From positions 1,120,530-1,184,529 of the forward strand of contig NZ_OX424407.1 of assembly GCF_949152215.1 (NCBI RefSeq): a DNA stretch of 64,000 nt, in the 5' to 3' direction. This DNA comes from Lancefieldella sp. Marseille-Q7238. Its GTDB lineage: Bacteria > Actinomycetota > Coriobacteriia > Coriobacteriales > Atopobiaceae. Below the pieces are notes generated by a model. It made no database searches. It saw only the letters and a list, made by a program, of their open reading frames with translations, and had not been told where the DNA came from. Positions 25,721 through 34,155 of the stretch are shown piece after piece. Made by a program: the position numbers and the translations under genes. The number at the start of each line of letters is the position of its first letter. Within the stretch, counting starts at the first letter, position 1.

Positions 25721-25732
25721 AACACTTAGATA
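25721..25732 (+). promoter_or_regulatory. Candidate heat-shock operator upstream of hsp20
   Basis: AACACTTAGATA shares ACACTTAGAT with the boxes before dnaK and clpB. It is followed directly by the 10-bp perfect palindrome AACATATGTT (25732-25741). It lies about 123 bp before the hsp20 start. Confidence 0.58.
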
Positions 25733-25767
25733 ACATATGTTATACAGGCTGAGAAATTTTCAAAATC

Positions 25768-25797
25768 TTGATTAAACTTCCTTGGATTGGGCATATA
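25768..25797 (+). promoter_or_regulatory. Possible promoter of hsp20
   Basis: TTGATT (25768-25773), an 18-bp spacer and CATATA (25792-25797) form a plausible vegetative promoter, placed just downstream of the shared heat-shock box so that a bound repressor could block access. Confidence 0.45.
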
Positions 25798-25854
25798 GAA
25801 CAATGAACAACGGAGTGCCAGAGATGGCACATTACCAGCAAAGGAGTGGTTTTG

Positions 25855-26283
25855 ATGAATGGTATGGTTCCTTTTGATCGTTACGCGCGCGGGTTAAGTA
25901 ATTGGCCTTTCGGCGGAAGCCTTGAGAGCTTCTTCGATTCGCCGTTCTCGTCCACAAGCTCTGAAGCATTTCCAATGAACGTTGAAGACGCAGGAGAGAA
26001 GTATGTGGTGACCGCAGAGCTCCCCGGTCTTTCTCGTGAGGACATCGACGTTGAGTTGAATGAGGGTCGTCTGTCCATTACTGCTGAGCACAAGGAATCC
26101 GACGAGGAAAAGGGTAAGAATTACCTGCATAAGGAATCCTCTGAGTGGCGTGCGACTCGCGGTGTGTATCTGAAGGATGCGGCGACACAGGGTTTGAGCG
26201 CAAAACTCGATAACGGCGTGTTGACGATTTCCGTTCCAAAGCAGGACGAGAAAGCAAACGTTACCAAGATTTCTATTGACTAA
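25855..26283 (+). CDS. Small heat-shock protein (Hsp20 / alpha-crystallin family)
   Basis: This is a 142-residue holdase. The alpha-crystallin domain spans about residues 38-130, with VTAELPGLSREDIDVELNEG and the conserved GVLTISVPK. The short N-terminal arm ends in a phenylalanine-rich segment. The C-terminus (NVTKISID) carries an I-x-I motif used for oligomerisation. It binds unfolding proteins until ClpB and DnaK refold them. Start ATG 25855 is chosen because AAAGGAG lies eight bases upstream; an in-frame GTG at 25846 overlaps that site. It is monocistronic, with a strong terminator. Confidence 0.93.
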   Translation: MNGMVPFDRYARGLSNWPFGGSLESFFDSPFSSTSSEAFPMNVEDAGEKYVVTAELPGLSREDIDVELNEGRLSITAEHKESDEEKGKNYLHKESSEWRATRGVYLKDAATQGLSAKLDNGVLTISVPKQDEKANVTKISID

Positions 26284-26362
26284 GGCGGTTTGAATCGAGA
26301 GTCTTAACGAGAATCTGAGGAGTTAGAAAGACTTTCGTGCGTTTCTTTCCCAACAGCATCTC

Positions 26363-26397
26363 AAAGCGGCTTGAAGCAAAACTTCGAGCCGCTTTTT
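26363..26397 (+). terminator. Terminator of hsp20
   Basis: AAAGCGGCTTGAAG (26363-26376) pairs with CTTCGAGCCGCTTT (26382-26395), with one mismatch and a 5-nt loop, followed by TTTTTG. Confidence 0.88.
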
Positions 26398-26447
26398 GTT
26401 TTCCTGCTTAGTTTCCCGCTTAGTTTTCCGCTTACATAGCCCGCCCA

Positions 26448-26533
26448 GGAGGCGTGCACTCCCAGAAGATACTTATGAGGCAATCTGTCCGGGAGGCGCC
26501 AATCCCTAGAGGATGCTTATGGGGCAATCTTGA
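26448..26533. repeat. Imperfect tandem duplication at the 3' end of the MBL hydrolase gene
   Basis: Two ~43-bp copies (26448-26490 and 26491-26533) share GGAGGCG, a CCCnnAnAnGATnCTTATG core and GGCAATCT. The second copy contains the last codons and stop of the minus-strand gene; the first is a decayed copy beyond the stop. Upstream, 12-bp CTTAGTTTCCCG-like units also repeat three times (26407-26435). Confidence 0.65.
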
Positions 26534-27336
26534 CTGGCGACAAGAATACGCAGGCCGGTGTCGGTACGGGCTTGTGTGAAGATGTCATTCTCAGGTTTGG
26601 CGTCAAGCGCGGCGGCAAGGGTGCGCACGGCAATACTTGGCTGGTTGTTCTCGCGTGAAAGATGCATACCCACGACCGCCTCTGTGCAATCGCTCACGAG
26701 CTCCATAACCGCGTGAGCTGCCTGTTCGTTTGAGAGGTGACCGCAAGGCCCTCCCACGCGGCTTTTAAGCATTTGCGGATAGGGTCCTGTGGCAAGCATG
26801 TGCTCATCATGGTTTGATTCGAGCGCCAAAATGCGCGCGCCCGCAAGGCGTAGAAGGGCGTCGTCGGTCAGAACGCCCGTGTCTGTGCAATAACCGATAC
26901 TATCTGTCTCAAGGTCCTTCTCGTCAAAGAGACTGAAGCGCATGCCGATAGGTTCGGCGACATCGTGCGACGTAGGAAAGGCGTGGACGGCAATCTCACC
27001 GATATGGGTAACACTGTCGCGAGCAATCTCGGAAAATGTAATGCCGGTCGTGCCCGCCCGGCCGGAAAGAACCTGCGCGGTGCCTGGCGTGGTAAAAACA
27101 GGAACGTCAAAGCAATTTGAAAATACGCGGAGACCGGAAACGTGGTCAGAATGTTCGTGAGTGATGAAAACAGCAGCTACGCGGCGCATATTGACGTGCA
27201 TTTCATCCGCCCGGCGCAGCAGTTCTCGCTTTGAAAGACCGCAGTCCACAAGGATGCTGGTTCTTGGCCCTTCGACAATGGCGGCGTTTCCACCTGAGCC
27301 ACTGGCAAGGATGTGCAGATGAATTTGGGGTGCCAT
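26506..27336 (-). CDS. Metallo-beta-lactamase-fold hydrolase (YycJ/WalJ-like)
   Basis: This is a 276-residue single-domain metallohydrolase. The zinc motif THEHSDH is intact at about residues 60-66, preceded by SGSGGNAAIVEG and VDCGLS and followed by the later ligand histidines (PTSHD, ALESNHDE). YycJ/WalJ proteins are probable 5'-3' exonucleases linked in Firmicutes to the WalRK operon; no WalRK genes are near here. It is divergently transcribed from tilS. The 3' end carries an imperfect duplication of its final codons. Confidence 0.85.
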   Translation of the reverse strand: MAPQIHLHILASGSGGNAAIVEGPRTSILVDCGLSKRELLRRADEMHVNMRRVAAVFITHEHSDHVSGLRVFSNCFDVPVFTTPGTAQVLSGRAGTTGITFSEIARDSVTHIGEIAVHAFPTSHDVAEPIGMRFSLFDEKDLETDSIGYCTDTGVLTDDALLRLAGARILALESNHDEHMLATGPYPQMLKSRVGGPCGHLSNEQAAHAVMELVSDCTEAVVGMHLSRENNQPSIAVRTLAAALDAKPENDIFTQARTDTGLRILVASQDCPISIL

Positions 27337-27430
27337 AGAGTCCTTCGTGATTTAAACTTGCTTTAAACTGTGAGTAACGCTCAAAGTATATATAGTAGCG
27401 ACATATACAAATTAGTGTTTGCGAGGTGCC

Positions 27431-28996
27431 GTGCCAACAGTTTCACGTCGATACGCTCCGTCCGCTTCCGACGCTTTGCCTGAGGGCGCTCCTGTGGTGC
27501 TGATGGTTTCAGGTGGCGCGGATTCGACGGCTTTGCTGGTCATGGCAGCGACAGAGGCGCTGGATCTTCAAGACGGTCGCGGACCTGTGAAACTCGCGCT
27601 TGACCGCCTGTGCGTTCTTCACATCAATCATCAGCTTCGTGGCGTAGACGCCGAGAAGGACGAGGAGTTTGTACGGTCCCTTTCCGCCCAATACGGCATT
27701 GCGTGTGTCGTACGCAGGCTGGATATCGCGCGTATCGCGGCGGACGAGCGACTGAACGTTGAGGATGCCGGTCGCCGCGCGCGCTATGAGGAGGCAAATC
27801 GGCTGGCAAATGAGTTGTGTGCCAGCGCCGGCGTGCCGCGATCGGCCGCTCGCATTGTGACCGCGCATAACGCCAATGACCGCGCGGAAACCTTTCTTAT
27901 GAACGTGACGCGCGGAACGGGCGTCTCGGGACTCGCGTCTATCCCGCGCCGTCGCAATCGCATTGTGCGCCCTCTTTTGAGCCGGACGCACCTTGAGCTG
28001 TGCAACTATCTTGTTGAGCGTGGAATTTCGTGGCGAGAAGACCTTACGAATGTCAATACCTACTATCTGCGCTCGTACGTTCGCCATCAGGTAGTGCCGC
28101 GTCTTGAGGCGAGAAATCCGCGCGTGCTTTCCGCTATTGCGGGAACGTGCGACATCGTATCTGATGAGGATGCGTACCTGAACGGCGTCGCGACACGCCG
28201 TCTGCGGGAGCTGCTGATGCATGAGAGCAAAGGTTACCTGATGCTCAACGCGGCGCAGTTGGCAGTAACTGAGGTGGTGATTGCGCGCCGTGTGGTGCGA
28301 ATTGCGGCAAAACTGCTGACAGATGATCCGCGCTTGGAAGCGCATCACGTTGAAAGCGTTCTTGAAGCGGTGGCTGCGGGCAGAGGCTCGGTCAATCTGC
28401 CGCGTGATATTCAAGCTCGCGTTTCATATGGGACGCTTGCGCTTACGCGGACAGATCAGGAAGAGGAGCAAACGCACATTTCAAACGGCGCGCCATCTGC
28501 CTGGCTACCTGTTCCCGGGATGGTGCAGCTTTCAGAGGGCCGAACGCTTCGCGCACGGCTCATTCCGGTAGAGCATGGCCTTGATGTCGTTTCATTTGCG
28601 CAGGCGCATGGACGCGAATGGCTGGGAGAATCCGTGCTGCTTGACGCGGGTGCCGCGGGAATCGACGGTACGCATGGTGGCCGGCTCTGGGCAGGTCCTC
28701 CGCAGCCGGGAGACGTTCTCTGCCCTTTGGGTATGCACGGACAGTCAAAAAAACTTTCTGACCTGCTGAGTGCTTCTCGCCTCCCGCTTATCGAGCGCAA
28801 TAGGGTGCCCATTGTGCACACATCGCCGAAAGGCCGCATCGTATGGGTTGCGGGAATTCGCGCTGATGAGCGATCAAAATGTACGCAAGATACAAAACTG
28901 CTGCTAGAATTAAGTCTTCACGAAGAGCCGTTAGGATTGCCGGACGGAGGTATCGGAGGCGTTGGAAGCACTGAAAATACCGAAAGCGCCGGATAG
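27431..28996 (+). CDS. tilS: tRNA(Ile)-lysidine synthase
   Basis: This protein of about 521 residues is an N-type ATP pyrophosphatase. The PP-loop reads MVSGGADSTALL (about residues 25-36), followed by LHINHQLRG and TAHNANDRAET motifs. A TilS substrate-binding region and a C-terminal domain (about 400-500, PPQPGDVLCPLG) follow. It converts C34 of tRNA(Ile2) CAU to lysidine so the tRNA reads AUA codons, an essential function. The start is uncertain: GTG 27431 behind CGAGGTGCC is preferred, with TTG 27419 as an alternative. hpt follows 24 bp downstream, the common tilS-hpt pairing; ftsH, often third, is missing. Confidence 0.92.
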   Translation: MPTVSRRYAPSASDALPEGAPVVLMVSGGADSTALLVMAATEALDLQDGRGPVKLALDRLCVLHINHQLRGVDAEKDEEFVRSLSAQYGIACVVRRLDIARIAADERLNVEDAGRRARYEEANRLANELCASAGVPRSAARIVTAHNANDRAETFLMNVTRGTGVSGLASIPRRRNRIVRPLLSRTHLELCNYLVERGISWREDLTNVNTYYLRSYVRHQVVPRLEARNPRVLSAIAGTCDIVSDEDAYLNGVATRRLRELLMHESKGYLMLNAAQLAVTEVVIARRVVRIAAKLLTDDPRLEAHHVESVLEAVAAGRGSVNLPRDIQARVSYGTLALTRTDQEEEQTHISNGAPSAWLPVPGMVQLSEGRTLRARLIPVEHGLDVVSFAQAHGREWLGESVLLDAGAAGIDGTHGGRLWAGPPQPGDVLCPLGMHGQSKKLSDLLSASRLPLIERNRVPIVHTSPKGRIVWVAGIRADERSKCTQDTKLLLELSLHEEPLGLPDGGIGGVGSTENTESAG

Positions 28997-29020
28997 ACAC
29001 ATTGGCTGAGAGGAGCCGTT

Positions 29021-29569
29021 ATGACGGAAACGCATCCCGATATCGAGGAGATCTTGCTGTCAGAGGATGAGATACAAGAGGTTGTCAAACGTGTGGGCGG
29101 AGAGATTACTCGTGATTATGCGGATAAGAATCCTCTGGTCATTGCCGTGCTTCGCGGCGCTGTTGTGTTTATGGCTGATGTGATGCGCGCCATTACCTGC
29201 CCTATGTCTATCGATTTCATGGCTGTTTCAAGCTATGCCGATGGTGTGAAAAGCTCGGGAGTTGTCCGCATCGTAAAGGATCTTGACACCAAAATTGAGG
29301 GACGTGACGTGCTTATCGTCGAAGACATTCTCGACTCAGGGCTTACCCTTTCCTACCTCATGCGTATGCTGCAGTCGCGCAATCCCAAGTCGATTGAAAT
29401 TGCGGCGTTTTTGGTAAAGGACATCGAGGGCAAGAGTCCGGCGGTGACGCCGCGCTACGTGGGAGCTCATGTTCCCAATGCCTTTGTGGTTGGGTATGGT
29501 CTTGACTATGCCGAAAGGTATCGCAACCTTCCATACGTGGGCGTTCTTAAGCCGTCGGTGTACGAGTAA
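29021..29569 (+). CDS. hpt: Hypoxanthine phosphoribosyltransferase
   Basis: This is a 182-residue type I phosphoribosyltransferase. The PRPP-binding loop reads VLIVEDILDSGLTLSYL (about residues 92-108), an early flexible-loop region includes SSYADGVKSSG, and a C-terminal VGYGLDYAERYRNLPY completes the active site. It salvages hypoxanthine and guanine into IMP and GMP. Start ATG 29021 has GAGAGGAG upstream. It is co-directional with tilS and the aminotransferase and probably in one operon. Confidence 0.95.
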   Translation: MTETHPDIEEILLSEDEIQEVVKRVGGEITRDYADKNPLVIAVLRGAVVFMADVMRAITCPMSIDFMAVSSYADGVKSSGVVRIVKDLDTKIEGRDVLIVEDILDSGLTLSYLMRMLQSRNPKSIEIAAFLVKDIEGKSPAVTPRYVGAHVPNAFVVGYGLDYAERYRNLPYVGVLKPSVYE

Positions 29570-29593
29570 GTCTGGAAGAGCGGGGGAGTTGTC

Positions 29594-30787
29594 ATGGGCA
29601 TCAATCAAACAAACCTGGGGTACGGACAAGCGAAGTCTGTCATTCGCGATATAGCCGAGTTCGCCGCACGGCGTCGCGAAGAGATTGGCGCCGAAAACGT
29701 CTTTGACTTCTCTATCGGCAATCCGTCAGTGCCCGCTCCGCTCGCGGTTCGCGCTTCTATTGAACATGCTATGACGCTTCCGCCACAGGCAGTTCACTCA
29801 TATACGGCTTCTATCGGCACGCCTGCCGCTCGTGCAGCGGTGGCTGCCTCGTTGTGCCGTCGCTTTGGCGCTGCTGCCGCAACGGCAGCCGATGTCATCA
29901 TGACATGTGGAGCCGCCGCTTCGGTTTCAATGGCAATCAATGCTGTGGTTGTGCCCGGTGATGAGGTTATCGTTATCGCACCGTATTTTCCTGAGTATCG
30001 CGTTTGGATTGAGCATGCGGGAGCTTCTTGCGTTGAAGTTCTCGCTGACGAGAAAACCTTCCAAATCGACATTGAGAGACTTTCCGCGGCGATTACGCCT
30101 CAAACGAAAGCTGTCATAGTAAACTCACCCAACAACCCGGTTGGAGCGGTATATACGCGCCGGAATCTGGATATGCTCGCCGACGCGCTGCATGAGCGTC
30201 AGACTGCGTTGGGAACTGACATCTATCTGATTTCGGATGAGCCGTACCGCGAGATTGTGTATGGAGATGTAGACGTTCCTTGGATTCCTGAAGTATATGA
30301 CCGCACGATTGTGTGCTACTCCTACTCCAAGGCATTATCGCTGCCCGGAGAGCGTATCGGCTGGGTATTCGTTCCACCTACAAATCCCGAGCATGACGAA
30401 GTATATGCTGCTTGCGCGGGTGCTGCTCGCGCTTTGGGGTTCGTGTGTGCCCCGTCCCTGTTCCAATTGGTGTTGGTTGATTGCGTCGATGAACCCGCTG
30501 ATATTGAGGCATACGCGCGGAATCGCGATGTGCTGACGCAGGGACTTTCTGATCTGGGCTACGAATATGTTCAGCCTGACGGAGCTTTCTATCTGTGGGT
30601 TAAAGCTCCTGGCGATGACGCGCAGAAATTCTGCGAGCGTGCGCGCGCATACGAATTGCTGCCGGTTCCTTCAGATTCATTCGGTTGCCCCGGTTGGCTC
30701 CGCGTCAGTTATTGCGTGCCGTACGACATATGCGTCAATTCTCTTGCGGCATGGAAAAAAGCTGCCGAGGAGTGTGGCGTCCAGTAG
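29594..30787 (+). CDS. PLP-dependent class I/II aminotransferase
   Basis: This is a 397-residue fold-type I aminotransferase. Visible are NSPNNPVGAVYT (substrate/cofactor region), ISDEPYREIVYG (Asp that contacts the pyridine nitrogen), and YSYSKALSLPGERIGW with the PLP lysine at about residue 247. The last domain has a conserved RVSYC arginine. Substrate specificity (aspartate, alanine or aromatic) cannot be decided by eye; the closest resemblance is to AspC-like aminotransferases of anaerobes. ATG 29594 lies behind GGGGGAG, 24 bp after hpt. Confidence 0.88.
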   Translation: MGINQTNLGYGQAKSVIRDIAEFAARRREEIGAENVFDFSIGNPSVPAPLAVRASIEHAMTLPPQAVHSYTASIGTPAARAAVAASLCRRFGAAAATAADVIMTCGAAASVSMAINAVVVPGDEVIVIAPYFPEYRVWIEHAGASCVEVLADEKTFQIDIERLSAAITPQTKAVIVNSPNNPVGAVYTRRNLDMLADALHERQTALGTDIYLISDEPYREIVYGDVDVPWIPEVYDRTIVCYSYSKALSLPGERIGWVFVPPTNPEHDEVYAACAGAARALGFVCAPSLFQLVLVDCVDEPADIEAYARNRDVLTQGLSDLGYEYVQPDGAFYLWVKAPGDDAQKFCERARAYELLPVPSDSFGCPGWLRVSYCVPYDICVNSLAAWKKAAEECGVQ

Positions 30788-30820
30788 ATGTTCGCAAGGC
30801 GCTTGTAAGGAAGGGTTGCT

Positions 30821-31624
30821 ATGCGCATACTTTGCGATGTACATACACATACGATGTATTCGCGCCACGCGTACTCCACAATGGAGGAGAACGTCCGAAT
30901 GGCCGCTGAGCAGGGTTTTGAGCTGCTGGGCTTGACAGATCACTTCTCGTCAATGCTGTTTGACGAGCAAACACTGAAGAACTTCCAATTCTTTCTGAAC
31001 CTTACTATTGTTCCTGAGGCCTGGCAGGGTGTGCGCATTTTGTGCGGCTGCGAAGTGGATATTGTCGATCTTGAAGGGCATTTGTTTGCCTGGGATATTG
31101 CTGCCGACACCGCTATAAACGGCGATAAATTCGGCCACGCTCACAGTCTTGGCGAGCTTGTGCTTTCCCGCTGTGATTACGCGGTCGCAAGCATTCACGG
31201 AAAAGATTGGGCATGTGGAGCAACGCCCGCTCAAGTGACGCAAATGTATGTGAACGTGCTTGACAATCCGCATGTGCTTATTCTGGGTCACCTGGGCCGG
31301 AGCTTCCTTGATTTTGAGATAGATACACTGATTCGCGAGTGTCGCGACCGCGGCAAGCTGATTGAGATGAACGAGGCGACGTATGCGGCGGGTCCTGCTC
31401 CGGAGAAACAGGCGAGGTGCCGCCTCATCGCTGAGCGCTGCGCAGAACTTGGCTGCATGGTTTCATTTGGATCGGACGCGCACATTGCGACGCGTATTGC
31501 GCATGCGAATCACATATCCAACCTGCTTGATGAGGTTCACTTTCCTGAGGAGCTCATGGCCTGCCGGGACGCTAAGACGTTTTTGAAGGTAAAGCAAGAG
31601 GCCGGTGTCGAAACGGATTTCTAA
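30821..31624 (+). CDS. PHP-domain phosphatase (YcdX-like)
   Basis: This is a 267-residue trinuclear metal hydrolase of the PHP superfamily. The N-terminal CDVHTHTMYSRHA (His8, His10) and GLTDHFSS supply metal ligands. Later come CGCEVDIVD, ASIHG, and the final GSDAH with ARG/ASN residues typical of this family. YcdX-type enzymes act on small phosphorylated compounds, but the physiological substrate is not evident. It is the last gene of the tilS-hpt-aminotransferase run and convergent with exoA. Confidence 0.85.
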   Translation: MRILCDVHTHTMYSRHAYSTMEENVRMAAEQGFELLGLTDHFSSMLFDEQTLKNFQFFLNLTIVPEAWQGVRILCGCEVDIVDLEGHLFAWDIAADTAINGDKFGHAHSLGELVLSRCDYAVASIHGKDWACGATPAQVTQMYVNVLDNPHVLILGHLGRSFLDFEIDTLIRECRDRGKLIEMNEATYAAGPAPEKQARCRLIAERCAELGCMVSFGSDAHIATRIAHANHISNLLDEVHFPEELMACRDAKTFLKVKQEAGVETDF

Positions 31625-31717
31625 GGATAAATTTGCCGCTGCAAGTGACTTCGTTGCCGAGAGTGTAGACCATCTCAGGCGCGCGTTATCGACAGTATCT
31701 GAGGCAGGCTATAATCC

Positions 31718-32587
31718 CTACAGCTCTATCGTCAGCTCCACTGGGCAGTGATCGCTGCCGTAGACTTCGTTCAAGATGGACGCGCCGGTTATCCGCTCGG
31801 CGATGCGGTCGCTTACCAAAAAGTAATCAATGCGCCAGCCGGCGTTGTTTTTGCGGGCGTTGAACCGGTAACTCCACCAACTGTAGGCTCCGGTAACGTC
31901 AGGATGACGGTAGCGGAAGGTGTCAGTAAAGCCCGCGTCAAGAAGCTTGGTGAAACTCTCCCGCTCTTCATCGGAAAACCCTGCGTTCTTACGGTTGCTG
32001 CTGGGATTTTTCAGATCGATCTCATGGTGGGCAACATTGAAGTCGCCGCAGGTAATGACAGGTTTCTGTTGAGAAAGACCTGCGAGAAAGTCACGGTATC
32101 GAGCGTCCCAGACCAATCGCTCATCGAGGCGCGCAAGCTGGTCTTTAGAGTTGGGTGTATAGACGTCGACAAACCAAAACTTCGCAAATTCCAAAGCGCA
32201 AATACGCCCCTCATCATCCGCAACGGGAGAATCGATGTGGCGAACTACCTGCAGAGGTTCTTCTCGCGAAAAAACGGCGGTACCTGAATATCCCTTGCGC
32301 TCGGCATAATTCCAAGTTTGATAATAACCGGGAATTTCGAGGTCAACCTGACCTTCCTGCAGTTTGGTCTCTTGGATGGCAAAGATATCGGCGTCAATGG
32401 TTTCAAGAACTTCGATAAACGATGGATCCTTCTTTAAGACGGCTCGCAGTCCGTTGACGTTCCACGAGGCGAGGGTATATTCGCGGGTCTTTGAGCTATC
32501 AGTGACAGGGGCCTCTGCCGCGTTGTGCGTTGATGCGCTGTGTGCCAGGGCGGTTTGCGATTGGTTGCAAGGTGATGGAGCGCTCAT
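31718..32587 (-). CDS. exoA: Exodeoxyribonuclease III (AP endonuclease)
   Basis: This is a 289-residue exonuclease-endonuclease-phosphatase fold enzyme. Catalytic motifs are LASWNVNGLRA, IFAIQETKLQ (metal-binding Glu), CGDFNVAH, DYFLVSD and the terminal GSDHCPVEL with the catalytic His. It cuts abasic sites and removes damaged 3' ends during base excision repair. About 35 N-terminal residues before the core are unconserved; a later start is possible, but no better ribosome binding site is evident. It is convergent with the PHP gene and divergent from folP-folK. Confidence 0.95.
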   Translation of the reverse strand: MSAPSPCNQSQTALAHSASTHNAAEAPVTDSSKTREYTLASWNVNGLRAVLKKDPSFIEVLETIDADIFAIQETKLQEGQVDLEIPGYYQTWNYAERKGYSGTAVFSREEPLQVVRHIDSPVADDEGRICALEFAKFWFVDVYTPNSKDQLARLDERLVWDARYRDFLAGLSQQKPVITCGDFNVAHHEIDLKNPSSNRKNAGFSDEERESFTKLLDAGFTDTFRYRHPDVTGAYSWWSYRFNARKNNAGWRIDYFLVSDRIAERITGASILNEVYGSDHCPVELTIEL

Positions 32588-32712
32588 GATTTCTCACTTC
32601 CGTAGGCGATAACAAAACTATGGTAAATGAGAGAACACGCAAAAACCTCTACAATGGAAATGTTTATGACAAGCGCACCGGAGTCGGGACGCACTCGTGC
32701 AAGGAGGCCTTC

Positions 32713-34149
32713 ATGCTGAGGCAAAGCTATACGACATGGCAATGCGGTAACCACACACTTTCCCTTGCCCGCCCGCGAATTATGGGCATTTTGAATGTGA
32801 CGCCTGACTCGTTTTCTGACGGTGGCGAGAATATCAATGTAAAGACGGCGGTCAAACGTGGTCTCCAGATGCTCGATGAAGGAGCCGACATCATTGACGT
32901 TGGCGGCGAGTCTACAAGACCTGGGCATACACCGGTGGATTCAAGGGAAGAGGCTGAGCGTGTTGTTCCTGTGGTTCGCGAGCTTCTTAAAGCAGGGGCT
33001 TTAGTATCCGTTGATACGCGCCATGCCGAAGTGGCGCGTATGTGCATTCGCTTAGGCGCACAGATTATCAATGACGTTTCAGGCTTTACCGACCCTGAAA
33101 TGGTCAACGTCGCCGCAGACTCCAAGTGCGGCTGCATTGTAATGCACTGGAACAAGGAAGGCTTGGGAGCGCATATTGAGCGTAAGCGTGTCGCCCTTGA
33201 CGACAGCAGGCCGGCTCGGCCTGAAAGCGCCCGTTCTCTGACATCGCAGCGCCGCTTTACGCTGCCCGAAGAGGCGCCCATCATGCGCCAGATTATGGGC
33301 TTTTTGGGAGATCAGGCGCGCGTTTTGATGCGCGCAGGCGTTTCTCATGACCGCATCTGCATCGATCCCGGTCCTGGCTTTGATAAGTTCGCCGATGAGG
33401 ATATCGTTATCCAGCGCGCGACGCGCTCGATGGTGTCTATGGGGTATCCGCTGCTCTGCGCGGTGTCTCGCAAACGGTTTGTGGGCGCGGTATCCGGAGT
33501 TGCGGCGGCGGTTGATCGTGATTTCGCGACGCAGGCTATCTGCATTGCCGCCATCACTAATGGCGCGAGAATCCTGCGCGTTCATGACGTGGCTGGAGCC
33601 GCTCAAGCCGTTAATTCTTTCTGGGCGATGACTCAAAAAGATCCGCGTCAGGGCTTTGTGGCGCTCGGTTCGAATGTGGGCGATCGAGTGGCGTATTTGG
33701 CTCGTGCAACGCAGCTTATCGATGAGATTCCTCTGACCTGCGTGGTTTCTGTAAGCCACGCGTACGAGACGGAGCCCGCATATGGCATTGCAACGCCGGT
33801 TGCCAACGCTGTGGCGGAGATTCGTACAGAACTACATCCGCTGGTGCTCTTGGGTGAGCTGCTCAAAGTTGAAGATGCCCTTGATCGTATCCGTAAGCCT
33901 GGCGAGGAGGGACACGGTCCGCGTACCATCGACTGTGACCTGCTCTGGGTTGAAGGTGAGGAACATGCGGGCAAGCGTCTGACGCTGCCGCATCCGCGTC
34001 TTGGCGAGCGCGATTACGTGCTTGTTCCCATGGAAGATTTGATGCACGATCCCGTTCGCTTCCTGACGCACAGCGGCGTTGAAGTTGTTCACGCGGACCA
34101 GCGCGTTGGTCACGTGACCGCCGACCTCGGCGATATTACGTGGGAGTAG
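32713..34149 (+). CDS. folP: Fused dihydropteroate synthase - HPPK
   Basis: This is a 478-residue bifunctional folate enzyme. Residues 1-310 are dihydropteroate synthase, with IMGILNVTPDSFSDGG, IIDVGGESTRPG, INDVSGF and CIDPGPGFDKF. A charged insertion of about 25 residues (around 155-185) breaks the usual loop after MHWN. Residues about 315-478 are HPPK (FolK), with ALGSNVGDR, YETEPAYG and GPRTIDCDLLW carrying both Mg2+-binding aspartates. The order FolP-FolK joins the pyrophosphorylation and condensation steps. No folB (dihydroneopterin aldolase) is adjacent. ATG 32713 follows AAGGAGG at 32701-32707; an in-frame ATG at 32620 has no ribosome binding site. Confidence 0.92.
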   Translation: MLRQSYTTWQCGNHTLSLARPRIMGILNVTPDSFSDGGENINVKTAVKRGLQMLDEGADIIDVGGESTRPGHTPVDSREEAERVVPVVRELLKAGALVSVDTRHAEVARMCIRLGAQIINDVSGFTDPEMVNVAADSKCGCIVMHWNKEGLGAHIERKRVALDDSRPARPESARSLTSQRRFTLPEEAPIMRQIMGFLGDQARVLMRAGVSHDRICIDPGPGFDKFADEDIVIQRATRSMVSMGYPLLCAVSRKRFVGAVSGVAAAVDRDFATQAICIAAITNGARILRVHDVAGAAQAVNSFWAMTQKDPRQGFVALGSNVGDRVAYLARATQLIDEIPLTCVVSVSHAYETEPAYGIATPVANAVAEIRTELHPLVLLGELLKVEDALDRIRKPGEEGHGPRTIDCDLLWVEGEEHAGKRLTLPHPRLGERDYVLVPMEDLMHDPVRFLTHSGVEVVHADQRVGHVTADLGDITWE

Positions 34150-34155
34150 CGCGGT

